A DNA stretch of 64,000 nt from Omphalotus guepiniiformis (Eukaryota; Basidiomycota; Agaricomycetes; Agaricales; Omphalotaceae). This document shows positions 1 through 11,050 of this stretch, piece by piece (the first letter of the stretch is position 1; each line of letters opens with the position of its first letter). Made by a program: the position numbers and the translations under genes. Under the pieces are notes generated by a model. The model had not been told where the DNA came from and did no database searches. It saw nothing but the letters and a program-made list of their open reading frames with translations. The DNA lies in assembly GCA_028554645.1 (NCBI GenBank), contig JAQOOI010000018.1, forward strand, positions 186,001-250,000, in the 5' to 3' direction.

Positions 1-2609
1 AGATAGTTGGAAGCTGCTTTGAGATGTTCCATAGTAATCGTCTCAGCCTCAGCCTCTGCGATTTCGACTTCATCTACCCCCAAAACCTTCCATAGATGCG
101 GTTCCCACGCCCTATAGCTCGTCTCATACCCATCCGAATCTTGCGCATCACCAAGTCCCAAAGTAAGGACGCGTTGACCGCCAAGCCGCTCGAGGCGTAT
201 GTCCAAGTCCCTGCTGGGTTTGTTGTAGTATTGGGTATCTTCTGTACGGGGCCAATAGCGGCTGTCACCCAGCCCAAACACAGCGAAGCGAAGACCACAC
301 AAAGGTGTTTCGCCCCGAGCAACGGCAGCGTTCAAAGCTTTAAAAAACTGCCTGCCGTTTTGAGGTGGCTCGCCTTGCCCGCTAGTAGCAGTGATGAATA
401 CAACATATTCATCTTCCCTGAATGAATCTAGAGATGCAGAGTCAATTGTCCCAATCGTGGTCGACAGACCCCTCGCGATACCACGGTTGGAAAGCCTCTT
501 TGCGACCTTTTCTGCGCTACCTCCGTCAGAAGCATACAGAATTTTGAGGGGAGGAGCATCGAAATCATGGAGAAGCTTCCTGTATGTCTCCTCAGCCCTT
601 TTCTTACGTTTTTTCTTCAAAGTATCTCCGAGACTGCTGACTAGCTCAGCAGCGAAGTGTGGTTTGGCATGTACAAGTTGCGACAGGTGGTTCTGCCGGT
701 CAACAAATTGCTGCAGATCAGCCTTTGCGGCATCTGAATCTAGTGCGAATGGCTCTTTTCCTGCAAGTTCCTTGCTCGGGTTCCATCTATACAGAGGCCA
801 GTATCCTGAGTCGACCGCAAGTTTAGTTTCCTTAAGAATCTCAAGAGCAGGCATTTCATCAGAATCATAGGGCAAGTAAGCGAGAACAACACTGGGTCCA
901 TGAAAGCGATCGGCTTCTGTCAGCGCTTGTATAGTTTGAGCATACGAGGAGTATAAGGCAATGCTGGCCACATATACATCCCCATGATTCATTGCATACA
1001 GACCGATATCATGCTTTCGGCGATGAGGGTCTGCTAAGTGCCTGGTTGTATAAGGAGTAGTATCAAGAATGAGAATGTTCACATTCACCCCCGAGGCGAT
1101 GACATGATGTAAGCCGGATGCACCAAGATCGTACGACCAGGCATCTGATCCTATGATCCAACGTGATGCGGAAGGAAAATGAGCACGAAGAGGAAGAAGT
1201 CGTTGTGCCGTGGGAGTCCTCAAAGTCTCAAGCCGGCGCACAATTTCCTCCCCTAGCGTTTCCACGCCATCGTCCTTTGAAAGAGTCCATTGGCTGAGCA
1301 AAGCATGTAGGTCACTATCAACTTCAGCTCTTTGCAAGGTCTCCTGAACGATACTTAACAATTGTGCTCTCTGTTCCAATTGCCCACGAACACGACCTAG
1401 GGCGAATTCAGGAACTGTAGCCAGTTGCCCCTTCGTCGCCACCTGACAGGGATGATTGGAGATGTCCAGACGACTGCGGAACAGATGCGACAAGAGCGTG
1501 ATGTATGCTGCCTCGGGCTTCGGGACACGGGGCTCAGATTGAATTTCTACAGCGTCATCGCTTGCAAATGATCCCAGATGTAAACGCCGGGTGGATGGAG
1601 CCGCCGCGCAGTCAAGCAGATTGTGGATGTCCAAGCTAGTTACGTCGCTCACTCCACCAAGTACACCGCAATGCACAATAGGACGCGGCTCCCGTCGTTG
1701 CAATGCACTCACGATATCCAGATACAAAGGTGGCCACTTCGTGACCCAACTTGTTAACTGCTCAAGTACGATGACTCGAGTGACTGAAGTCGGTATGGCT
1801 CCGAGGATACGGGAAGGAGGTAATGGAGTAACTAACACCACGGTTACGAATGCTACCCCATCTACAGTGAATGTCGGCAGAGCTTCTCCCAGTGTGAAGA
1901 TGACCGTGTGAGGCTCGTGGTCGGCACTGCTCCACTGTATAAGCGGAAGAGCCGGTGACTGGCCAAGAGCTGTTATATCAGAGGCAAAGGCTTGATACGC
2001 CTCTGAACGACGCAGGAGGTCTGGATCATCATCAAATTCGAAAGCAGATAGATTCTTCGTGGAGTTGCCTGCATGTCTGTCTTCCAACAGATAGGATAGG
2101 ACGGAGCCTTCGGAAAGCTCCGTCAATGAAACTGCAGGATGACAAGAACCAGCAAAAAACGCATGTACAACCATCGTCCTCTGTGAGCGAGCTAGTTTAG
2201 AAGCAATCAAGGCATTGTCGTGAGTTTGCTGAACGTTCATAGATAGTACAAAGTATGGAACAGCGGCTCGAAGTAGTAGAACTTCGGAAAGATCACCATG
2301 GAGTTCAATATGCAGAACAACGGAACACGAGGCGAGATCTATGCTACTAGGTAGCAGCTTCGCGATCGTCTGAGCGCTAGAAGACGCAGTTAAAGAGACG
2401 AAGCCAGCACTCGAGGCTCGAAGAACAGCTGCTGCAGGATCATCACCATTGGGAATGGCTATGAAATTAGGTTTGTGTGTAGAAGATGACTGCAAGGCCA
2501 GCTGAAACGGAACAGCAAAGCTGGAGGATAGAGGAGACGCTGGAAGATGATCAACCAGGAAATCCGACGCAATGCAAGCGATACGAGCAACTATAGCCGC
2601 AGAGCTCAT
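1..2609 (-). CDS. MET5: Sulfite reductase [NADPH] beta subunit, 5' part (runs off the left edge)
   Basis: Hemoprotein beta subunit of assimilatory sulfite reductase, which reduces sulfite to sulfide for cysteine and methionine synthesis. The minus strand is open without a stop from an ATG at 2609 to position 1 (about 869 codons), so the gene continues past the window. Residues 1 to about 680 match the pyruvate:ferredoxin-oxidoreductase/TPP-like front of fungal Met5 proteins. A flavodoxin-like domain starts near residue 686 (LKILYASDGGSAEKVAKRL), with FITATSGQGEPPQNGRQFF and FAVFGLGDSRYW further on. The flavodoxin position agrees with the roughly 1,440-aa yeast Met5; the siroheme and 4Fe-4S half-domains would lie left of base 1. 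An in-frame stop sits about 36 nt upstream of the ATG, so either this is the start or a short upstream exon exists. No frameshift is seen in the visible part. Confidence 0.9.
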   Translation of the reverse strand, partial: MSSAAIVARIACIASDFLVDHLPASPLSSSFAVPFQLALQSSSTHKPNFIAIPNGDDPAAAVLRASSAGFVSLTASSSAQTIAKLLPSSIDLASCSVVLHIELHGDLSEVLLLRAAVPYFVLSMNVQQTHDNALIASKLARSQRTMVVHAFFAGSCHPAVSLTELSEGSVLSYLLEDRHAGNSTKNLSAFEFDDDPDLLRRSEAYQAFASDITALGQSPALPLIQWSSADHEPHTVIFTLGEALPTFTVDGVAFVTVVLVTPLPPSRILGAIPTSVTRVIVLEQLTSWVTKWPPLYLDIVSALQRREPRPIVHCGVLGGVSDVTSLDIHNLLDCAAAPSTRRLHLGSFASDDAVEIQSEPRVPKPEAAYITLLSHLFRSRLDISNHPCQVATKGQLATVPEFALGRVRGQLEQRAQLLSIVQETLQRAEVDSDLHALLSQWTLSKDDGVETLGEEIVRRLETLRTPTAQRLLPLRAHFPSASRWIIGSDAWSYDLGASGLHHVIASGVNVNILILDTTPYTTRHLADPHRRKHDIGLYAMNHGDVYVASIALYSSYAQTIQALTEADRFHGPSVVLAYLPYDSDEMPALEILKETKLAVDSGYWPLYRWNPSKELAGKEPFALDSDAAKADLQQFVDRQNHLSQLVHAKPHFAAELVSSLGDTLKKKRKKRAEETYRKLLHDFDAPPLKILYASDGGSAEKVAKRLSNRGIARGLSTTIGTIDSASLDSFREDEYVVFITATSGQGEPPQNGRQFFKALNAAVARGETPLCGLRFAVFGLGDSRYWPRTEDTQYYNKPSRDLDIRLERLGGQRVLTLGLGDAQDSDGYETSYRAWEPHLWKVLGVDEVEIAEAEAETITMEHLKAASNY

Positions 2610-2845
2610 GTATGCAGCATTCAAGCTCAAGCTCAAGCCCGCTTAGTAAGCCAATTACTGCCTCCGGCAAATAAGGCGTATCATATCAAGGTTACATACA
2701 ACATATTCAATGCAAATAGAACAAGAAGATAGAATACAGTAAGATGAAGCAGATCAGCGAAGAAAGAGCAATTCATTTTGACAAATCCAACAGAGAGCAA
2801 GAAAAGACGGAGATAGACAGGTCAAAATAGTGAACAGCAATACCC

Positions 2846-5800
2846 CTAGTTCACACCAGAATACCCATTGGCGGACACAAACTCCTGCCAAGCGGAGTGC
2901 ATCATGTTCTGCTCCGGAGATCCAGATCCAGAGCGTCTTGTAGAAGGTATCGGGTTCGCGTCTAACATCGGTGTCGATCCATATGTGCTATTTACCGCAA
3001 CCGATCCATAGTCATAAACCGGGAAATACTGCGGGAACGACGGCATCGACCCATTCATTCCCGAATCTTGCTGCTGATGGATTAGCGAATTGGAGTGGGA
3101 AGACGTGTCCTGTGGCATCATAGATTGCCCGGAGCTGACCGGCATCGACTGGTATGTCGAGGGTTCGGGATGGAAAGAGCTCGAAGGTCCGGGCAACGAA
3201 GTCAAGCCGTACATTGACACCGGAGATACTTCAACGTCGGAATAAGGGTTGCTATTGCTACTCGACGCCGAAGGGGGTTGTTGCTGATTGTGAGCCTGGA
3301 AGGAGCTAAGATATTCGAGGACGTTCGGGTCTACTTGAGATCCTGTGGTGGGAGACAGTGGTAGAGGAACGACGGGATTATGAGAGTTTGGAGAACGATC
3401 AAACAACTGAGGGGATCCGGGCTCCTTCTTGACCAGACGAGTTCTTCCTCCAAGGATGGCCAACTCATCGTTGTCGTTAGTAGGTGTGGATGGTTCAGAG
3501 GCGACGCCAGATCGTCCGGGTGGTGATCGATTACCTCGTCTGTATTCGTCCAGGCTTTCATGTGCACGGCACTGAAGGTCTAGCATGATATACTGAAAAT
3601 TATTTGTTTGAATACAACTGGTATTTCTGCCAGTATGATGTAGCGCTCACCAGGACTTTTTCGGCTCTAAAACCAGGAGCCGCTTTTGCGAAGAGCTCAC
3701 AAGCTGAATCGAGCTGGAGGAGCGCTGAAGTCGCTAGGCTCATAGAAGGACATCGGGTTACGATGGATCCAAGTACAATCTATGATCGTGATGGTGTCAA
3801 AGATCGACGACTGCGGGGTATATAAAAAAGCAGTAACTTACGGCACAAGAAAACATATGAGTCCACAAGAACCACATCCGTTCACTCGGTTCTTTCAATT
3901 GAGTGTGGAGATTCCGCATTAACGCAACGAGCGATCCCGCGCTACGATATGCCGCGATGACCGAAGTGCCATAAGGACTTCCCAGAGGGTCTTTAGGATG
4001 GTCACTTATAGCCCGGGCAAAGAAACTCCGGTGAAGGTAAAGTAGATCTGACAAGCCAAATTTCCGAGTTAGAAGAAGAGTTACATTAGTACAAACTTGA
4101 TCAGAAAAGCTAACAGCCAAAAGTACGAACTCATTTCACGAATAGCCAAGACAATGTGGCGCTGGAGGGTTAACATGACCGACTCTTGAATGCCTATCGG
4201 ACGAGGTTCCGAGCTTCCAAAGCCAGCTACCTGTAAAACAGCCGGAACTGGAAAGGCTCGTAGCTTGCGGTCAAGCTGCAAAACAGTAGCATAGGTAGGA
4301 GTTTTGGCGCCAAATGCCTGGTCATGGAGCAAATTCATGCATTCTGAAACAAAACGGTGTTTCCAAGCGTGAACTTTCAGAATCGAATACCAGAGAAGCA
4401 CCATGGTCAAAAACCGGCAACATAAAAGGAATCTAAAGAAAAACCTACAGATCTGGTCTTCTGCCGGATCACCATTCGTATGAGGCATTTTGCAATCAAC
4501 GTGCGGAAGCGCAAACGACGGTGGACGGCCAAAGGTAAGGCATTGCCAAGAATCATACGTGAATAACTCCCAGAGAAGTTGTCGCCTTCTCTGTGATTCA
4601 TCATTATCAACACCTTTCCAGCGACCGCTATCCCGATCTGTACAATGAAGGATAAGGCCTCATCAGTCAGAGAAAATATAATTCCTCGAGAGCCACGTAC
4701 GCAACCCAATCTGAGATAAGAGACAAAGGTTCGGTCCGTAAATCAATGTAGTTACGAGGGTGGGAAACTCACGCTTTGTGCCAGCTTTACCGCTAGACCC
4801 ATTATAGCCCATCTAGTTCCGGTGTTAGTCCCATGGCGGTCCGCCAAAAAAAGGTAGTAGGTCATTAGAAACTAGATGAAGCAGCATGGACACTCAATTA
4901 GTTGGTGTGATACGCAAAGGGAAAAAATCGTACCAAAGCTTGTACGGCAATGATTGTTGGTGCGTCAAGGAAGCAATCTTGGAACAATGCGGCTCTAGCG
5001 AGTTGATGAAATTTCTCCGCTTCGACATTGTATGGCGGGAGGGAAGTGTCCATGAGAGAACCAATAGCCAGTATCATGAACATGAGGGAGAGTCGGTGTG
5101 ATAGCAAAGCGTCGTCTGCGGGAGCACCGGCGTTCGTTTCGTAGAATAGGCTATAAACCTCATAGTCGAACATGTCTCGTGCGACAGGGTTGTACCTAGA
5201 AATCGATTCGGATCGCTGAGGAATGTGTGGACGAAATCGAAAGAATTTGGGACACATACATCCAAGCCGCCTGTCTGTAGTAGATATCACGAAGTTCGGC
5301 GGCCCTGTCAGCAGGAGGTAGGTACCAGAAGAAAGTTTGCAAGCTGACTGCTTCTTTGATGGCAGGAGGTTGGGCAATCGTGAGTGCTGACGCACTCGCC
5401 AGTATCTGGGGTGGCAAGATGTTATGCAGACTGAGAAGATTACCCCCTTCATGGTCATTTGAGTCGTCTTCAGCCGTTTCGTTCTAAAATTTCAGTTGTT
5501 GCATCTGAACTCTTGCTAATTGCATAAATCGCTAACCTGAAGAAAGAGCTGGCAAACATGTATGAGATTGGTCCAAATCATGCACAAGCAAGTGAAGTAA
5601 CACTTACCCATGAGTTGGCTATTTGTCCGAAATACTTTGCTTTCCCAGACAAGCTTATTGATAGGGATCCAAAGGCATCTACGACGTCTGGGTTTGCTTC
5701 ATCCTCTTTCTCTGCTCCGTTGGTCATGCTTCGAGGAGCAGGAATCTCACGCTGGAGTGGTGCCTTGATTTTCAGCAGCTCATCTGAAAGTAACGGATGC

Positions 5801-6278
5801 CGCTCGTCGGTCAAGTGAGCATGATCAGTGCGCAAAGCATCCTCCAATTCTCGAACACGATTGGCTAATTCATGTATTTTCTCATGAAGTTCTTGAGTAG
5901 AGGCCAGAACGAAACTAGGTTTATTGGTGAGTAACCCGTCAATTGTACGTCTGCAGTTGAATCATACCGATTTCCTTGACCAGTGGTTAGTGAGCCCTGT
6001 TGAGGTGATGCTTTCGAACGAAATTCGTTTCAAACATAGTAGATAAACGCACATCAGGACAGATTGCCCCACAGCCACGTTTTATACAGGAGCTGCAAGG
6101 AATGGCACGATCACAGCGTAGCTTGAGCCTTTACTCACGGAAGCAAATCAGAAAAAGAAAAGGTCGATAAGACAGGGGATACAGACCGTCTACATTCTGC
6201 ACAAGAAAGCCTTGTAGCGCCCTTTCTTCGCTTTCGCTGGACGGAATCGTCTGGCCTCTTGGGGAGGTGAGAGGACAT
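2846..6278 (-). CDS. Zn2Cys6 fungal-specific transcription factor, paralog 1 (874 aa, 14 exons)
   Basis: Nuclear transcription regulator. The DNA-binding cluster LSCAECRR-LKLRC-DRAIPC-SSC-IKRGCGAIC fits C-X2-C-X6-C-X5-C-X2-C-X8-C, followed by a leucine-rich linker and the fungal_trans (xylanolytic-activator-type) middle domain with FGQIANSW, ELRDIYYRQAAWM, RWAIMGLAVKLAQS and WELFTYDSWQCLTFGRPPSF. A Ser/Pro/Gln-rich tail ends the protein. Exons on minus: 6278-6187, 6128-6053, 5996-5968, 5914-5608, 5548-5537 (12 nt), 5483-5260, 5195-4934, 4871-4773, 4710-4701 (10 nt), 4637-4449, 4373-4131, 4047-3842, 3779-3651, 3592-2846; the sum is 875 codons. The start was chosen by alignment with the paralog at 13,097; an in-frame ATG at 6323 is an alternative. 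A CACGTG box lies 82 nt upstream. Target genes are unknown. Confidence 0.88.
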
Positions 6279-7577
6279 GGCGGCAGGATGAGGAGCTAGT
6301 GTGGCATTGGACGACCCATGCATAACCGATCGAGAACCCCCAACCCGTGAGATCTCAGTCACGTGCGAGATTAATTTCAAATTTATAATTAATTTACATA
6401 ATTCAAAATACAAAAGAATTCCTGACCTTCGTTGTCTATGTATCATGCATACTGAGTTCGTCTCTTCCAAATTTTAATCATTCCTACCTCTGCTACTGTA
6501 AAGATGTATCACTAGTTCTCTTTCAACGAATCTCTCAGTTCTGGCTTCTCCGCCGGTGGCATTAAGGGCATGTTCTCCCATCACGCATGTAAGGCCTTGG
6601 ACTTCGGGTTTCTCAGGCGTCAGTGATTGATTGTTTCATTCAATTCAACTATGTATGTAGATGTTTCTTCATCATCAATGCGTCGAGTTCATCGAAGCCG
6701 TGAAAACTCCTTCGCCATCCAAATACCACCAACGGCGCTGAGGTGCGCTGCCGGCTCGACGCCTGAGGCACGCAGTCAGGGTCGTGCGGCCCCGGACAAC
6801 AGTCGACTATCTTTTTGGGTATCTTTTTTTCCATATCAGGACACCCCCTTGTCTTTCTCCAGTTGTACTACTTGTGGGAATTGGGCAATGGTCATCGATG
6901 TTGGATCTTCAAGATGGGTGAACACATAGTAGAGTGTTGTCGTTGCAGTGAAAATAGTGCGTGTGCATGAACGCTGTTTCGCAGAGCATCCGGGGATGTA
7001 ACTCTTGATGATGATCGGAATCCAAACGCTTCACTCTTAGTCTTACCAGTGAGTGTCACGGATCAAGCATGTAGCAAACTTCAAAGTGTGTGTCTGGGAT
7101 CCCGGCGTCAGTTTCCCCCCCAGATCTGCGTAAACGCAGGGTAAAATTAAGTATAGGAACATCATCGGGCTTGGGGCAGGGATTGGCTCAATCATAAGCC
7201 CGACAAGTGTAGCGCATAATCCATCCGATATCACACGCAGAAGTCCCAGAAAGAAGAAGAGAGTCAGATATACGACAGTAAGTACGTGGCAGTTGTGAAT
7301 TTATGCGTATGATTTTGCGGCAATCCTTCGCCGTGAAATGTTTTCTCCGGAACACAGTAGTCTATCAAATAGGAGAGATCCGAGACCACCCTACCGTCTG
7401 GCGCAAAGGTTTTTTTTTACAATTCGAGCTTATACAGCCAGCCTAATGGTTGATCCCAACTAATATTAAAGCTTTATGTTTATTTAAAATAATCGTAATC
7501 TGTTCATAACAAAATCGTAAAGACAAAACAACTAGTGAAAGTACAAGTCTACTCTGAACGAAAGATCAACTAGGATA
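6279..7577. other. Intergenic region between the two minus-strand genes; promoter of paralog 1
   Basis: About 1.3 kb without a supportable gene. The part next to 6278 should be the promoter of transcription factor paralog 1 and holds CACGTG at 6360-6365. The right end (about 7400-7577) is AT-rich and should contain the 3' end of the coiled-coil gene. The open frames inside are short, overlap on both strands and show no recognisable domain. Confidence 0.5.
6360..6365. promoter_or_regulatory. CACGTG E-box upstream of transcription factor paralog 1
   Basis: Palindromic CACGTG 82 nt upstream of the chosen ATG (6278, minus). This is the core bound by bHLH factors such as Cbf1 in yeasts. The same hexamer occurs in four other promoter regions of the window. 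Confidence 0.4.
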
Positions 7578-9179
7578 TCATGCGATGGGACCCTTCTGCT
7601 CCTCCAGTGCAACATTGACCAATTCACTTGGACTCGAGCTTGAACTAGCGTCTCTGACAACAACATTATCGTCTGCATCAGCTGCGGGGCTGATAGGCTC
7701 TGCAATAGAAGATGCGTCCGATCTTGACTCGTAGCTGTACATCGACGCACGATGAGCATCCTGCAGGCTGGGAGGAGTGGGAACAGACACTGATGAGACA
7801 CTCGACTGTCTGCTGAAGAACCCGCCCAACTTCCGCGAAAGTGGGGCTGCTTGTGTGGGTGTGGGTGCCTGCGCAGAGGGAGAGGGGACAACGGGAGAGT
7901 TGGCAGATACAGACGCTGGCCCGCTACCCGCAGGTTTTGTGGTGTCCACTTTCCACAGTTTGAAGCCCCAGCCGCTGGCAGGAGGTTTGGCTGTAGGTGG
8001 TCCCTCGTCGCCAGTAGTATATGCAGGCAATGGGGGAAGTTTCACTGATGCTGAGTCCGATCCCCCGCTACCTACATTGTTTTCCTCGATGAATTCTCTC
8101 AGCGTCTTGACGCACGTGTCGGAAGCTTCCCTTGCTTCAACTGCCTCCGACAATTCATGTCTAGTCTCCTCGAGTTCATTCTTTACTGAAGTAAGCTCCT
8201 TGCGGAGAGCCTGAACTTCGGCGGAATTGTCTAGCACGCCCTCCTGCGGCGGAGACGTTCCATTAGCGCGGCCGAAGAGCCCAGCAAACCGCATAGCAGA
8301 GACAGGGGGCTGTGAACTGGGATTCTCGCTGGGAAGCGTGAGGGTTTGGGAATTCGGACTCGTGTCAAGAGCATTAGTAGTATCGGATAAGACTCTACCG
8401 CCGCCCAAGCCGAATGTTGGACTTGAGAGTCCGGAATCAGAGACCGATGATATACGTCTGTGAGCGTTTGGTCGACTAGCGTAAGAACCTGTAAGCGGGG
8501 TGAAAGAAGCTCGCTTGGAAGAAGGTGGACTGGCGAGATGGGCAAGATGAGGAAGACCGGCACGGGAAAGATCAAGGGGGCTTATGGCGCTATGGCGGCG
8601 ATTCTCGGTTTGGAGACGCATAAGACCGCGGCTATGAAGATTAAGAAGAGCGCTATCAGTCGGAAGTAAGAGACACGGAGCACAATACACCTACCGGCTC
8701 TCTTCAACTTTGCTACGGAGCATAGATATAGCTTCCTCATCGTCCTTCATCTTCTTCCGCGCCTCAGTCAGTTCTTCCTCCATCCCCGTGGCTTTGTCGG
8801 TCATATGCTGGAGGGCATCCTCGAGCTCTGCCTCGTGCGAATGGGCTGAAGATAAGAGAGCGACTAAATCGTCCCTTTCCTTAGTCATGTCTGTTAGAGA
8901 CTGTCGTAACTGAGTAACGATATGAGCTAGGACTTGTGGGTCAAGAGAATCATGTTTGAGAGCGCTGACGACAGCACTGGCAGAATGAGGAAGAGAAGTG
9001 GCATTATGAGCTGGCGTGGGAGGTAGAGACTCCATATCCAACTGACGTTCGAGCTCGAGACTCAGGTCGATAGAAAAAGGCCTTTTGCTAGATGCTGAAG
9101 CTGGAGGAATATGATGAAAAGTGGGCGTATCTGCGCTTGGTGGGACTTCAAATTGAAGAGATGGCTGTGGACTGGCCAT
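7578..9179 (-). CDS. Coiled-coil protein with Ser/Pro-rich tail (512 aa, 2 exons)
   Basis: Function not recognised with confidence. Exon 1 is 9179-8695 and exon 2 is 8631-7578, with a 63-nt GT-AG intron; together they give 513 codons. The N-terminal third contains a heptad-rich helix (KERDDLVALLSSAHSHEAEL onward, about residues 105-160). A second coiled coil (VQALRKELTSVKNELEETR) follows in the middle and ends at TLREFIEENNVG. A conserved-looking GWGFKLWKV precedes a serine/proline-rich disordered tail. The layout resembles fungal proteins of vesicle traffic or polarity, but I see no diagnostic Sec2 or GRAB motif. It is divergent from the Rho3 gene with only 341 nt between the two ATGs, so the two may share regulation. 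The start at 9179 was preferred over an in-frame ATG at 9254, which lies past a CACGTG box. Confidence 0.75.
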
Positions 9180-9520
9180 TGTTACTTGAGTCTCAGTCCT
9201 CTGCAGTGGGCCAAAGTGGTTTCGTGGAACTGGCCTGTGCGTCACGTGCCTCACTCTGAAATATTATATAATATGTTTTCATTGCTCCCAAGGCAACCTC
9301 GAGTACTCGTCTCTCTCGTCAGTTATGGTCAGATTGCATGCAGATGCAAAATTTCAGTGATTACTTGTACAGATAATTAGAATAGTCGAATTCATAAGAA
9401 TCGTATATAACAATACCGACGAGTATACCGACGAGTTTACCACCAAGTATACCGACACTGTCCTATACCGACACAGTCAGTATTTGCTCACGTGACCGTA
9501 CTCTTTCTCGAATCTCTTCC
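9180..9520. promoter_or_regulatory. Bidirectional promoter, coiled-coil gene / Rho3
   Basis: 341 nt between two divergent start codons. It holds CACGTG at 9243-9248 and 9489-9494, and four copies of the octamer ATACCGAC at 9413-9420, 9425-9432, 9449-9456 and 9465-9472, that is, within about 110 nt upstream of the Rho3 ATG. A TA-rich stretch lies at 9258-9270. The repeated octamer may be a binding-site cluster; no known factor is assigned. Confidence 0.55.
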
Positions 9521-10736
9521 ATGTCCTTGTGTGGCTCCTCTTCCAAAGGCGCTTCCTTTGGCCGCAGGCCTGTAAGTCTATACGTCTGCTCAAAGCCTTT
9601 TGTCTGCTCATCGTATATCTCCTTCAAGGTGCAGCGCAAAGTTGTCGGTGAGGTGCTTGCAAGTCTCGATGAGAACTCGATACTCATTCGACATTAACAA
9701 GTTTGTGGTGACGGTGCTTGCGGTACTTGTTCCTTTGCTTGTCCTTTCTTGCTTTAAGCCTTATACAAGGTTTCATTGGCTAGGCAAGACATCTCTGCTC
9801 AACGTCTTTACCAGAGGCTTCTTCACTCAGGTTTAGTGCGTCCCACACAATTCACTCTCTTGGCCACTCCGGTCTCACCTCCCATTCAACGTGTATCAGT
9901 GAACCAACAGTGTTCGAAAACTATGTCCACGAGTTATATGTTCAAGACCAGCTTGTTGAACTCAGCTTATGGGATACTGCCGGTGCCTGTCTGCCTATCA
10001 TTGACTCCACTTCATGCTCTGACGTCCATTCTGTTTTCGTTCGACTTCGGCCTTACCCAAATATGTCTTCTCAGGACAGGAAGAGTTTGACCGGTTACGA
10101 TCGTTATCTTATGCAGAAACACATGTTATCATGATATGCTTTTCCGTGAGTGTCTTGTTCTCTTTGTATTTTACCTAGTCTGACTGTTCTACCCAGGTGG
10201 ATAATCCAACCTCGTTAGAAAATGTGGAAACCAAGGTTGAAATCGTATTTTCTGTGTATTTCGAGTCACTCAACTTTTCATTCTAGTGGTTGGATGAGAT
10301 ATTAGAGTATTGTCCGGGAGTGAAGGTATGCGAGGCATTCATGCGATTTTCTCTAGGTCATTCACTCCATGGTCATCTCTTAGCTTGTTCTTGTTGGTCC
10401 GTCGCTTTGATATCCGGCCTTTTTCTGTACCTCCAATCGCTTCCTTCCATAGCCCTCAAATGTGACCTCAGGGAAGACTGGCCAGTGAAGGAGCGTCTTC
10501 AACGGTATGGCACTCATCCAGTACAGTACGAAGAGGGGCTTGCAGTTGCCAGACGAATACGGGCGTCTCGTTACCTTGGTACGTCACCCGTCATCCAATA
10601 TGTCGTCTCTGCTCAACTCCTTTCTGTAGAGTGTAGCTCGAAGCACAATCGAGGTGTCACGGAGGTATTCTACGAAGCAGCCCGCGTATCTCTAAGTACG
10701 CGTGCCAAAGGTTCGGAGGGTTGCGCAATTATGTGA
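9521..10736 (+). CDS. RHO3: Rho-family GTPase Rho3 (206 aa, 11 exons including 13-, 19- and 21-nt exons)
   Basis: Small GTPase that directs exocytosis and actin polarity in fungi from the plasma membrane. The spliced protein has the P-loop VVVCGDGACGKTSL, switch I YEPTVFENYVHELYV, switch II LWDTAGQEEFDRLRSLSY, specificity motif VALKCDLRED, ECSSKHNRGV, and a C-terminal CAIM CAAX box for prenylation. It is closer to Rho3 than to Rho1, Rho2 or Cdc42 (VYEPTVFENY, SYAETHVIMICF). Exons: 9521-9571, 9629-9647 (19 nt), 9702-9722 (21 nt), 9784-9835, 9900-9982, 10075-10145, 10197-10235, 10287-10325, 10384-10396 (13 nt), 10453-10578, 10630-10736; total 621 nt. The tiny exons are required to complete the P-loop and the VLVALKCD strand, which makes them very secure. 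Confidence 0.95.
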
Positions 10737-11050
10737 CACTGGTGCAACGTACACGACTCTGCATGCCATCCTCTTTCTTCGCCCTCTTCATTCTAGTTCT
10801 CACGCATCATACCCTGTACGCCCAGACCACTCTCATTTGTATTGAATAGTCTTCTTTCCGTATGCTTCTCATTTATGTTTTGGCCAAGTTTGGTTTTACG
10901 GGTCTCACTTGCTTTTCTTCCGCCTCTGCGGAGCCGCATGAGAGAGAAGGTCATCTACTTAATCTCCTACATAATCAAGTAATATACTGCCATTGACTGA
11001 ACATTTCGGCTGTTTTTGAGTCGCAAGTGTCACAAAACGAGGCTCCCAAG
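10737..11050. other. Short intergenic region between convergent genes
   Basis: About 314 nt separate the Rho3 stop from the TSR4 stop; the two genes converge. It should hold both 3' ends. I see no gene and no clear hairpin. Confidence 0.5.
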
